Assembly (NCBI RefSeq): GCF_900112035.1
Contig: NZ_FOKC01000007.1
Location: 1-64,000 of the forward strand
Source: Nocardioides alpinus
Lineage (GTDB): Bacteria; Actinomycetota; Actinomycetes; Propionibacteriales; Nocardioidaceae
Reading direction: 5' to 3'
Length of the DNA stretch: 64,000 bases
Under the pieces are notes generated by a model, which was not told where the DNA came from, did not search any database, and saw only the letters and a program-made list of their open reading frames with translations. Positions 44,142 through 51,594 of this stretch are shown here, piece after piece. Numbering within the stretch: the stretch's first letter is position 1; the number at the start of each line of letters is the position of its first letter. A program made the position numbers and the translations under genes.

Positions 44142-45079
44142 GGAGGCCAGCCTAGGAGGACGCACAGACACCCGACGACCACGCCGGTCAGGGCCACGAC
44201 CGCTCCCCAGCCGGCCCAGTCGACGTCGGCGACCCGGCCCGCCCCCGTCGTACGCCGACCGCGCGGCGCCGGTCCGAGGCGATCGGGCACCGGGGGAGGG
44301 TCCGCCGCCGGCACCGACAACCTGGCGAGTAGCCGCAGCGCCGCCTCGGCCGTGGCCAGTCGCTGCTCGGGATCCGGCACCAGCAGCCGCTCCACCAGCG
44401 GCCGCAGCGGGTGGGACGGGACCTCGCGCTGGCGCGCGGGCGGCAGACCGGTCATCAGCTCGAGGGCCACCCGCCCCACGGCGTAGAGGTCCTGCGTCGG
44501 CTCCGGCAGGGCACCGCGGGCCTGCTCGGGCGCCATGTAGCCGTCGGTGCCGATCGCCCCGGGCACCGTGGTGAACCGCCGGTCCGCGACGGGAGCGGCC
44601 ACGCCGAAGTCGCCGAGCCGCAGGTGCGGGGGCTCGTGCCCGGTCGCCTCGAGCAGCAGGTTGGCCGGTTTGACGTCGCGGTGCACGAGCCCGGCGCCGT
44701 GCACGGCGGTCAGCCCAGTGAGGAGCTGCTCGACCAGGAGGGCGACGGTGCCGGGGTCCAGCGGGCCGTGCTCACGGAGCAGGTCGGCGACCGACCCGCC
44801 CGGCACGAGCTCCATGGCGAGCACGACCAGGTCGTCCTCGGCGGCCCACCCGTGCGGCGCGACGACGTGGGGGTGGCGCACCCGGATCGCCTGCTCGCGC
44901 ACGAATCGCGCCAGCAGCGCCGAGCTGTGCTGCCCGAGGACCTTCACCGCCACGAGGCACCCGGTCCGCTGGTCGCGGGCCCGCCACACCGAGCCCATCC
45001 CGCCCACACCGATCTGGTCGAGCAGGACGTAGCGCCCCGCCACCACGGCGGAGGCGCGGGTCAGTGCTGCCCTGGGCAC
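44138..45079 (-). CDS. Serine/threonine protein kinase, membrane-anchored
   Basis: A 313-residue Hanks-type kinase. The glycine loop is YVLLDQIGVGGMGSVWRARD, the ATP lysine is in VAVKVLG, the catalytic loop is HRDVKPANLLLEATG and the magnesium loop is LGDFGVAAPV, all intact. GTDGYMAPEQARG is the P+1 region. The kinase domain ends near 250; a short linker rich in Arg and Pro leads to a single membrane helix at the C-terminus (WGAVVALTGVVVGCLCVLLG) with almost no outer part, so it has no sensor domain. GTG 45079 follows TAGCGT by 6 nt. Its targets are unknown; the pseudokinase encoded in this window is one possibility, but nothing proves it. Confidence 0.92.
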   Translation of the reverse strand: MPRAALTRASAVVAGRYVLLDQIGVGGMGSVWRARDQRTGCLVAVKVLGQHSSALLARFVREQAIRVRHPHVVAPHGWAAEDDLVVLAMELVPGGSVADLLREHGPLDPGTVALLVEQLLTGLTAVHGAGLVHRDVKPANLLLEATGHEPPHLRLGDFGVAAPVADRRFTTVPGAIGTDGYMAPEQARGALPEPTQDLYAVGRVALELMTGLPPARQREVPSHPLRPLVERLLVPDPEQRLATAEAALRLLARLSVPAADPPPVPDRLGPAPRGRRTTGAGRVADVDWAGWGAVVALTGVVVGCLCVLLGWPP

Positions 45080-45237
45080 CCGCCGACGCTAGCCCGATCC
45101 CCAGGCGCCGGCGGTGCGTCGTCCACAGGGTCCGGACCGGACCGTGGTGCCAGCCGTATTGCCGCGGTCACCGGAGGTGCGCGAGTCTCATGACCAACTG
45201 GTCCCGACTGCGGGGCCCCACTGGGGGAGAACCACCG

Positions 45238-45810
45238 ATGTCCGACACCACGCCCACGCCCGGCGCCGAGCCCACCCCCGAGCCGACGCCCGAGCCCGCC
45301 ACGTCGTCCACCCCACCCGCATCGACCCCGCCCGCATCGACCCCGCCCGCATCGACCTCGGCCGACGCGGTGGCGACGCTGAAGACGGCCGACCCTCTCG
45401 ACCTCGGCACCATCGGCGCCGGGGTGCTCGTGTTCCTGGGCTCCCTGCTGCCCTACTACACGGTGTCCGTCGAGGGCTTCGGCAGCGAGTCGGCCACCGC
45501 GTGGCACGGCTTCCTCGGCTGGTTCGGTGCGCTGGCGGCGCTGGCCGGCGCCGGCGTCCTGGTCGCCAGGATCCTCGGTGCCGCACTGCCGGTCCCGGTC
45601 CGTACGACGGTGCTGGCGCTCTTCGGCATCGCTGCCTTCTGCACCCTGCTGGCGCTGTTCGTGACGCCCGGCGGGGACTGCGACGACAGCGGCCTGATGG
45701 GCGGTGTCTGCGACATGATCGACCAGGGCCACGGCTTCGGCTACTGGCTCGCGCTGCTCGCCTCGATCGCCGGGCTGGTGCTCGCCGCCGTGCGGCGTGC
45801 AGCCGACTGA
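45238..45810 (+). CDS. Small membrane protein with Pro/Thr-rich N-terminus
   Basis: A 190-residue protein without a named family. Residues 1-45 are a low-complexity tail of PTPEP and STPPA repeats (three copies of STPPA). Four membrane helices follow at about 57-77 ([20 protein letters not shown]), 90-112, 118-138 ([20 protein letters not shown]) and 165-185. A loop contains [20 protein letters not shown] with two cysteines. GGGGGAGA precedes the ATG by 8 nt. It precedes rpsF but is probably a separate unit. Bases 45811-45997 form the rpsF leader, with no clear ribosomal-protein binding structure identified. Confidence 0.7.
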   Translation: MSDTTPTPGAEPTPEPTPEPATSSTPPASTPPASTPPASTSADAVATLKTADPLDLGTIGAGVLVFLGSLLPYYTVSVEGFGSESATAWHGFLGWFGALAALAGAGVLVARILGAALPVPVRTTVLALFGIAAFCTLLALFVTPGGDCDDSGLMGGVCDMIDQGHGFGYWLALLASIAGLVLAAVRRAAD

Positions 45811-45997
45811 CACCGGGCCCCGTCCCCCCGTCGTACGACGATGCCAGCACGCGGTCGCGCCGCTGGTAGTCTTCCCCGGTTGCCTTCGGGCGACGTTTGA
45901 CCGTGGAGCGCCATCGATAACGCGCACCACGGACGCACAGTCCCTCCTGCCACGGAAAGCCCGTGGCCGCTCTAGCCCAGAGGAGGTGGAGACCGCT

Positions 45998-46288
45998 ATG
46001 CGTGCCTATGAAGTGATGGTCATCCTCGACCCGAGTCTCGACGAGCGCACCATCGAGCCCTCGCTCGACAAGTACCTCAACGTGATCCGCAAGGACGGTG
46101 GCTCGATCGAGTCGCTCGACGTGTGGGGTCGTCGCCGGATGGCGTACGAGATCAAGAAGAACGCCGAGGGCATCTACGCCGTCATCAACCTGACGGCCAC
46201 GCCCGCGACGGTCAAGGAGTTCGACCGCCAGCTCACGCTGAACGAGTCGATCCTGCGCACGAAGGTCATGCGTCCCGACGCCCACTGA
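45998..46288 (+). CDS. rpsF: 30S ribosomal protein bS6
   Basis: A 96-residue ribosomal protein, [20 protein letters not shown] at the start and [20 protein letters not shown] in the middle, the classical bS6 pattern. It pairs with bS18, encoded two genes downstream, on the 30S platform. AGGAGGTGGAG precedes the ATG. First gene of the rpsF-ssb-rpsR-rplI operon. Confidence 0.97.
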   Translation: MRAYEVMVILDPSLDERTIEPSLDKYLNVIRKDGGSIESLDVWGRRRMAYEIKKNAEGIYAVINLTATPATVKEFDRQLTLNESILRTKVMRPDAH

Positions 46289-46303
46289 TCGCCCCCGGGC
46301 ATC

Positions 46304-46312
46304 TGTGGATAG
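46304..46312. promoter_or_regulatory. DnaA-box-like site before ssb
   Basis: TGTGGATAG has one mismatch from the perfect box TGTGGATAA. It lies 97 bp before the ssb start, in the rpsF-ssb spacer. Confidence 0.4.
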
Positions 46313-46408
46313 ACACTTCCCGCTGTCGGTGACTGCCTGTTTGATGGGCAGCACACCGGGAGCACCCCCCGGATCAGCAGGACATTCTGAGCTCTGAGGA
46401 GACCTGAC

Positions 46409-47029
46409 ATGGCAGGCGAGACCACCATCACCGTGATCGGCAACCTCGTCGACGACCCGGAGCTGCGGTTCACCCCCTCGGGGGCCCCCGTGGCCAACTT
46501 CCGGATCGCGTCGACGCCGCGCACCTTCGATCGCCAGACCAACGAGTGGAAGGACGGCGACACGCTGTTCCTCGCTTGTGCCGTCTGGCGGCAGGCCGCG
46601 GAGAACGTTGCCGAGTCCCTCCAGAGGGGCATGCGCGTGATCGTCCAGGGTCGCCTCAAGTCACGTCAGTACGAGACCCGCGAGGGTGAGAAGCGCACCG
46701 TCTTCGAGATCGACGTCGAGGAGGTCGGCCCGTCGCTGCGCTCTGCATCGGCCAAGGTCACCAAGACGACCCGGTCCGGCGGCGGTGGCGGCTACTCCGG
46801 CGGCAGTGGCGGTGGCGGTGGCTACTCGGGCGGCGGCAACGGCGGCGGTCAGTCCGCGCCGGCAGCCGACGACCCGTGGGCCAGCCCCGCGCCCGCGCAG
46901 GGTGGCGGCAACAGCAGCTGGGGCGGACAGCCCCAGTCGCAGCCGCAGGGTGGCGCCCCGTCCGCGCCCGCCAAGGACCCGTGGGCGACGCCCGGGGTCT
47001 CCGGCGGGAACGACGAGCCCCCCTTCTGA
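46409..47029 (+). CDS. ssb: Single-stranded DNA-binding protein
   Basis: A 206-residue SSB. The OB-fold spans about 1-110: [40 protein letters not shown] and [20 protein letters not shown], then [21 protein letters not shown] disordered Gly-rich tail ([20 protein letters not shown], then [20 protein letters not shown]) leads to the acidic tip GGNDEPPF, which recruits replication and repair proteins. The length is longer than mycobacterial SSB (164) because of the tail. GAGGAGA precedes the ATG. Spacer to rpsR holds two hairpins. Confidence 0.96.
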   Translation: MAGETTITVIGNLVDDPELRFTPSGAPVANFRIASTPRTFDRQTNEWKDGDTLFLACAVWRQAAENVAESLQRGMRVIVQGRLKSRQYETREGEKRTVFEIDVEEVGPSLRSASAKVTKTTRSGGGGGYSGGSGGGGGYSGGGNGGGQSAPAADDPWASPAPAQGGGNSSWGGQPQSQPQGGAPSAPAKDPWATPGVSGGNDEPPF

Positions 47030-47040
47030 TGATGAGCGGA

Positions 47041-47123
47041 TCACTGCCGAGCTTGCGAGGCAGTGACATCCGCCAGGTTGAGCAGCCCCACGGCTGAGCT
47101 CGCGAAGCCGTGACAAGGGCGTG
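47041..47123. repeat. Two tandem hairpin repeats between ssb and rpsR
   Basis: Hairpin one is TCACTGCC (47041-47048) with GGCAGTGA (47059-47066); hairpin two is CACGGCT (47089-47095) with AGCCGTG (47106-47112). Both enclose GAGCTTGCGA or GAGCTCGCGA. They flank AGGTTGAGC, and GTGTCGAAACC follows. These are the same modules as in the recF repeat. The pair lies inside a ribosomal-protein operon and would be transcribed. Confidence 0.75.
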
Positions 47124-47224
47124 TCGAAACCCCTCAGCCTGATCCGGAAGATCGACCAAGACACACACCCACCATTCCGTCCCTGATTGCCTCAGGGCCG
47201 GGCTCACTGAAAGGGAGCACCACA

Positions 47225-47461
47225 ATGGCCAAGGCAATTCTGCGCAAGCCCAAGAAGAAGGTTTGCCAGTTCTGCAAGGAGAAGGCGACCGGTGTCGACT
47301 ACAAGGACACCACCCTGCTCCGCAAGTTCATCTCCGACCGTGGCAAGATCCGCGCCCGTCGCGTGACCGGCAACTGCGTCCAGCACCAGCGCGACGTGGC
47401 CATCGCCGTCAAGAACGCGCGTGAGCTCGCTCTGTTGCCCTACACGTCCACCGGCCGCTGA
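47225..47461 (+). CDS. rpsR: 30S ribosomal protein bS18
   Basis: A 78-residue ribosomal protein with [20 protein letters not shown] and [20 protein letters not shown]. Cysteines at VCQFC and GNC with the following His show the zinc-binding (C+) form, so the organism may also carry a zinc-free copy elsewhere, as mycobacteria do. AAAGGGAGC precedes the ATG. It follows ssb and precedes rplI by 14 nt. Confidence 0.97.
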   Translation: MAKAILRKPKKKVCQFCKEKATGVDYKDTTLLRKFISDRGKIRARRVTGNCVQHQRDVAIAVKNARELALLPYTSTGR

Positions 47462-47475
47462 GAGGAGCACGAGAC

Positions 47476-47922
47476 ATGAAGCTCATCCTGACCCAGGAAG
47501 TTGACGGCCTCGGCGCCCCCGGCGACGTGGTCGAGGTCAAGGACGGCTACGGCCGTAACTACCTCGTTCCCCGTGGCCTCGGCATCCGCTGGAGCCGTGG
47601 TGGCGAGAAGACCATCGAGTCCATCAAGTCGGCCCGCACCGCGCGTGCGGCCCGCGACGAGGACCACGCCAAGGAGATCAAGACCAAGCTCGAGGCCAAC
47701 GCGGTCAACGTGAAGGTCCGCGCCGGTGAGGGTGGTCGCCTGTTCGGCGCCGTCACCACCTCGGAGATCGCCGACGCCATCGGCGAGGTCTCGGGCGAGA
47801 AGGTCGACCGACGCACCATCGTCGTGGTCAACCCGATCAAGTCGCTCGGCGCCCACGAGGTGTCGGTCAAACTGCACGACGAGGTGTCCGCCACGGTGGC
47901 CCTCAACGTCGTTCCGGCCTGA
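47476..47922 (+). CDS. rplI: 50S ribosomal protein bL9
   Basis: A 148-residue ribosomal protein with the N-terminal domain [20 protein letters not shown] and [17 protein letters not shown], the long connecting helix, and the C-terminal domain [34 protein letters not shown] precedes the ATG. Last gene of the operon; a terminator follows. Confidence 0.97.
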   Translation: MKLILTQEVDGLGAPGDVVEVKDGYGRNYLVPRGLGIRWSRGGEKTIESIKSARTARAARDEDHAKEIKTKLEANAVNVKVRAGEGGRLFGAVTTSEIADAIGEVSGEKVDRRTIVVVNPIKSLGAHEVSVKLHDEVSATVALNVVPA

Positions 47923-47948
47923 TCGCCGACTGACCCAGCACCACTCGA

Positions 47949-47980
47949 CGGCCCGTCGCCTCCTCGGAGGCGGCGGGCCG
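47949..47980 (+). terminator. Terminator after rplI
   Basis: A 15-bp stem with one G-T pair, CGGCCCGTCGCCTCC (47949-47963) with GGAGGCGGCGGGCCG (47966-47980), around a TC loop. The T-run is weak (TCGGCGTTGG). It ends the rpsF-rplI operon. Confidence 0.8.
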
Positions 47981-48029
47981 TCGGCGTTGGCGCACCCGCG
48001 CGGAGGCGGTCGTGTGTGGGGGGCTGGAC

Positions 48030-48416
48030 CTACTCGGTCGGCTTCTCGCAGCGCGTGGGCGGTCGGCCGCCACCGGAGTGGTACTCGTAGGTCCGGCCGT
48101 CGGCGCGGAGCGTGATCCGTGATCCGTCGATCAGCGCCTGGGTGTAGGCCATCCCCGGCTGCGCACACCCGCGGCTGCCGTCGCGCCACGTGACCTCCTC
48201 CACCGACACGACCTCGACCGAGGCGGGATCCACGGCGAGGGTGGAGGCCAGGTCGCCGACCGCCGACCCCACGGCATCCGTGCCGGGGGCGGGGCTGGCT
48301 GACGGGGTCGGCTCCACGGTGGTCTCCTCGGCACTCGGCGGCTCGGTCTGCGCGCCGCACGCCACCAGCATGACAAGGGATCCCACGAACAGGGGCAGGC
48401 GCAGGGACGCGGTCAT
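48030..48416 (-). CDS. Lipoprotein of unknown function
   Basis: A 128-residue exported lipoprotein. The start is taken at ATG 48416, giving TASLRLPLFVGSLVMLVAC with a lipobox LVAC and lipidated Cys20. After a Thr/Pro/Ser linker (to about 45) comes a compact domain with DPASVEVVSVEEVTWRDGSR, GCAQPGMAYTQALIDGSRIT and LRADGRTYEYHSGGG, then RCEKPTE. Two cysteines beyond the lipid site could form a disulfide. The pattern is common in actinobacterial lipoproteins of unknown role. A longer in-frame start at 48485 would hide the signal peptide. Confidence 0.7.
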   Translation of the reverse strand: MTASLRLPLFVGSLVMLVACGAQTEPPSAEETTVEPTPSASPAPGTDAVGSAVGDLASTLAVDPASVEVVSVEEVTWRDGSRGCAQPGMAYTQALIDGSRITLRADGRTYEYHSGGGRPPTRCEKPTE

Positions 48417-48525
48417 CACCCCGGTGGGACGCCCGGCGGACGGATGGCGTTCCGGACATGACGAAGGAGCGAGCGGGGCTGCCACCGCTGGGCCCGCCCG
48501 ACTGTCCCAGGCCGGGGATCGCGGC

Positions 48526-49851
48526 CTAGCCAGACACCGAGGCGCCGGTCACGAGCCAGCGGTCGCCCCGAGCGCGCCACGACAGGAGGAGCCCGCGCGC
48601 CCCCATGAAGACCACGTTCATCGCGATCCAGACCGCGACGAGCCCGTGCGGCAGCGTGGCCGCCCACAGGGCGGCCGGGGCGTACGCAGCCAGCACCACG
48701 AGGCCCGCCCAGGCGAGGAAGGCGCCGTCGCCCGCCCCGATGAGCACGCCGTCGAGCACGAAGACCACCCCGGCCAGTGGTTGAGCGATCGCCGCGACGA
48801 GCAGCACCGGCACCAGCAGGGCCAGCACCTCGGGGTCGCTGGTGAAGAGCGCGCCGATGAACGGCGAGACCGCTGCGAGGGCCAGGCCGGCGACGATCCC
48901 GCTGCCCCAGCCCCAGCGGATCATCCGTCGGGTCAGCTGCCGCGTGCTCTCGACGTCGCCGCTGCCCAGCGCCCGTCCGGTCAGCGCCTGCGCCGCGATG
49001 GCGATCGCGTCGAGCGCGAAGGCGAGGAACGTCCACAGGGTGATGGCGATCTGGTGCGTGGCGAGGGTGACGTCGGTGCCCTGGGTGCTGACACGCGTGA
49101 CGGCGTAGGTCCCGACGAGCAGGCACGCGCGCAGGGCGAGCGTGCGGATCACGAGGGCGACCGCCGCGTGGGCGGCAGCGAGGATCCCTGCCCGGTCAGG
49201 CGAGAGCGGGGCGTCGTGCTCGCGGGCGGCCCGTACGACCACCGCGACCAGCCAGGCTGCCGAGAACACCTGCGCGACCACCGACCCGATCGCCGAGCCC
49301 GCGATGCCGAGGTCGAGGCCGTAGACGAGGAGGACGTTGAGGGCGATGTTGAGGGCGTTGCCGGCGACGGCCACGAGCAGCGGCGTACGGGTGTCCTGCA
49401 GTCCGCGCAGCACTCCGGTCGTGGCGAGCATGACCAGCAGCGGGGTGGTGCCGAGGAAGGCGATGGCCAGGTAGGTCTCGGCCTGCTCGGCCACCTCGGG
49501 CCCGGTGTCGAAGGCCCCGACCAGGGCCGGGGTGGCGAGGATCCCGCCGACGGTGGCGAGCGTGCCGATGAGGATCGCCAGCCAGACACCGTCGACCCCC
49601 TGGGCCAGAGCGCCCCTCAGGTCACCGGCCCCGAGGTGGCGCGCGACGCTGGCCGTGGTGCCGTAGGCCAGGAAGACGCAGAGCCCGACGACGGTCTGCA
49701 GGATCACCGCGGCGATGCCGAGTCCGGCCAGCTCAGGGGTGCCGAGGTGGCCGACGATCGCGGCGTCGGAGAGCAGGAAGAGCGGCTCGGCGACGAGGGC
49801 GAGGAAGGCGGGAGCGGCGAGGCGCAGGATCTCCCGGTCGATGGCCTTCAC
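48526..49851 (-). CDS. MATE family efflux transporter (DinF-like)
   Basis: A 441-residue exporter with 12 membrane helices in two six-helix halves. The start is GTG 49851: VKAIDREILRLAAPAFLALV is the typical MATE start. AEPLFLLSDAAIVGHLGTPE, GTTASVARHLGAGDLRGALA and VLRGLQDTRTPLLVAVAGNA are conserved half-one stretches; GRALGSGDVESTRQLTRRMI belongs to the second half. DinF-type transporters use sodium or proton gradients to expel cationic compounds or oxidised products. The open frame extends upstream but encodes non-conserved sequence. Its spacer to the next gene contains no clear regulatory site. Confidence 0.88.
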   Translation of the reverse strand: MKAIDREILRLAAPAFLALVAEPLFLLSDAAIVGHLGTPELAGLGIAAVILQTVVGLCVFLAYGTTASVARHLGAGDLRGALAQGVDGVWLAILIGTLATVGGILATPALVGAFDTGPEVAEQAETYLAIAFLGTTPLLVMLATTGVLRGLQDTRTPLLVAVAGNALNIALNVLLVYGLDLGIAGSAIGSVVAQVFSAAWLVAVVVRAAREHDAPLSPDRAGILAAAHAAVALVIRTLALRACLLVGTYAVTRVSTQGTDVTLATHQIAITLWTFLAFALDAIAIAAQALTGRALGSGDVESTRQLTRRMIRWGWGSGIVAGLALAAVSPFIGALFTSDPEVLALLVPVLLVAAIAQPLAGVVFVLDGVLIGAGDGAFLAWAGLVVLAAYAPAALWAATLPHGLVAVWIAMNVVFMGARGLLLSWRARGDRWLVTGASVSG

Positions 49852-49985
49852 AGGCGCATTCTCTACCAATCCACTTCTGTTGTGACTCCGAACACCTCTC
49901 ACCCCGGCCCACTCACGGAGTCTCGGGTGCCCGAATCGGCGCACGCACGACCCGCGTCCCGGGCCAACACAAGGAGTAGTTGCTG

Positions 49986-51476
49986 ATGAACCGCTCACGA
50001 CCCACCAAGCGGCACGGGGCGATTGCCCTGGCCTGCACCGGCGGACTGCTGACAGCTGTCGGCTTCGCCGGTCTCGGCCCGCTCGCCGCCACCGCATCGA
50101 GTCACCGCGAGGCACCACTCATCGCGGGGACGCCCCAGTACGACGGGACGGACCTCTACGCGTTCCGCAGTCCTGAGGCGCAGAAGACCGTCACCCTGGT
50201 CGCCAACTGGCTGCCCTTCGAGGAGCCGGCCGGTGGTCCGAACTTCTACAGCTTCGCGACCGACGCGCAGTACGACATCCACGTCGACAACAACGCGGAC
50301 GCCAAGCCCGACGTGACGTTCCGGTGGACCTTCAAGGACCACTACGTCACCAAGGACACGTTCCTGGCCGCCACCGGTCCGGTCACGTCCCTGACGGACA
50401 AGAACCTGAACTACTACCAGACCTACAAGCTGGTCAGGATCGCGAAGAACGGCAAGACCAAGACGATCGTCAACAAGAAGCGGGTCGCCCCGTCGAACAT
50501 CGGCAAGGCGTCCATGCCCAACTACGCCGCGCTGCGTGCGCAGGCGACGACCAGCCCGGCGAAGAACGTGAAGTCCTTCGCCGGTCAGGCCGAGGACCCG
50601 TTCTTCCTCGACCTGCGCGTCTTCGACCTGCTCTACGGCGGTGACCTCTCCGAGGCCGGCGACGACACCCTGGCCGGCTTCAACGTCCAGTCCGTCGCGC
50701 TCCAGGTGCCGAAGCGTTGGGTTGCCAAGAAGGGCAACGCCAAGAAGAACCCGGTCATCGGCACGTGGACGACCACCCAGAAGAAGTCGACCAACGGCAA
50801 GTACGTCCAGGTCTCGCGCCTGGGCAACCCGCTGGTCAACGAGGTCGTCATCCCGCTGAAGCTCAAGGACGCGTTCAACGGCCTGAAGCCCACCGGTGAC
50901 GCAGTGGCTCTCAAGTACGTCACCAACCCCGAGCTGCCCAAGCTGATCGAGTCGGTCTACGGCATCGACGCGCCCGCGACCCCGCGCAACGACCTCGTGT
51001 CGGTGTTCCTCACGGGCGTCAAGGGCCTCAACAAGGCCAAGGGCAAGGTCACCCCGAGCGAGATGCTGCGCCTCAACATGTCGACCCCCGTCACCGCGGA
51101 GCCCAACCGGCTCGGTGTGATCGGTGGCGACACGCAGGGCTTCCCCAACGGCCGTCGACTCGGTGACGACGTCATCGACATCGCGCTCCAGGTCGTCGAG
51201 GGCGAGCTCGTCGGTTCGGCGAACGACCTCGGTGACGGTGTCGACGCCAACGACGCCGCGTTCAGTGGCACGTTCCCCTACCTGGCCCTCCCGGCCAGTG
51301 GCAGCAACGCCGACCCGCACCCGTCCGCGGGTGGCTCGGCCAAGCAGTCGTCGAACGAGGGCGGTGTGCTCCAGGGCATCGCCCCGAACCGTCAGAGCTC
51401 GATGGCATTCATCGGTGTCGGCCTCCTGGCCCTCATCGGTGGCATCGGTGGCGCTGCCAAGCGCCGCAAGGCCTGA
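49986..51476 (+). CDS. DUF4331 exported protein with C-terminal membrane anchor
   Basis: A 496-residue exported protein of the DUF4331 family. The signal peptide is at about 1-38 (GAIALACTGGLLTAVGFAGL, cut after TAS). The mature start SSHREAPLIAGTPQYDGTDL and YAFRSPEAQKTVTLVANWLP is the family hallmark, followed by EEPAGGPNFYSFATDAQYDI and HVDNNADAKPDVTFRWTFKD. GRRLGDDVIDIALQVVEGEL and ASGSNADPHPSAGG come near the end. A final helix, MAFIGVGLLALIGGIGGAAK, with RRKA after it anchors the protein. AAGGAG lies 10 nt before ATG 49986. It starts an apparent three-gene unit with a TPR protein and a metal permease. Function unknown. Confidence 0.85.
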   Translation: MNRSRPTKRHGAIALACTGGLLTAVGFAGLGPLAATASSHREAPLIAGTPQYDGTDLYAFRSPEAQKTVTLVANWLPFEEPAGGPNFYSFATDAQYDIHVDNNADAKPDVTFRWTFKDHYVTKDTFLAATGPVTSLTDKNLNYYQTYKLVRIAKNGKTKTIVNKKRVAPSNIGKASMPNYAALRAQATTSPAKNVKSFAGQAEDPFFLDLRVFDLLYGGDLSEAGDDTLAGFNVQSVALQVPKRWVAKKGNAKKNPVIGTWTTTQKKSTNGKYVQVSRLGNPLVNEVVIPLKLKDAFNGLKPTGDAVALKYVTNPELPKLIESVYGIDAPATPRNDLVSVFLTGVKGLNKAKGKVTPSEMLRLNMSTPVTAEPNRLGVIGGDTQGFPNGRRLGDDVIDIALQVVEGELVGSANDLGDGVDANDAAFSGTFPYLALPASGSNADPHPSAGGSAKQSSNEGGVLQGIAPNRQSSMAFIGVGLLALIGGIGGAAKRRKA

Positions 51477-51488
51477 CCGCACCTGAGT

Positions 51489-51528
51489 CAGCCCGGCCGC
51501 GCGGCGTTCCTGTCGCGCGGTCGGGCTG
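51489..51528 (+). terminator. Hairpin after the DUF4331 gene
   Basis: A 15-bp stem with one G-T pair: CAGCCCGGCCGCGCG (51489-51503) with CGCGCGGTCGGGCTG (51514-51528), loop of 10 nt. No T-run follows, so it may lower, rather than stop, transcription into the TPR gene. Confidence 0.65.
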
Positions 51529-51594
51529 CACCCCCGCCTGATCACCGCCCCGCACCCACCCCCCGCACCACCGCCCGCGTCGGAAGGACCCCCC

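Noticed and set aside
45811..45997. S6:S18 autoregulatory leader or riboswitch before rpsF
   Set aside because: I could not identify the conserved pairing pattern with confidence; a covariance-model search (Rfam, Infernal) would be needed.
48770..48800. TGGTTGAGCG inside the MATE gene as another repeat copy
   Set aside because: Only ten bases match, there is no partner arm, and the surrounding protein sequence is normal for the family.
48526..50118. Longer MATE protein starting at 50118
   Set aside because: The first 89 residues are Arg/Ser-rich, overlap the DUF4331 start region on the other strand, and precede the conserved helix start at 49851.
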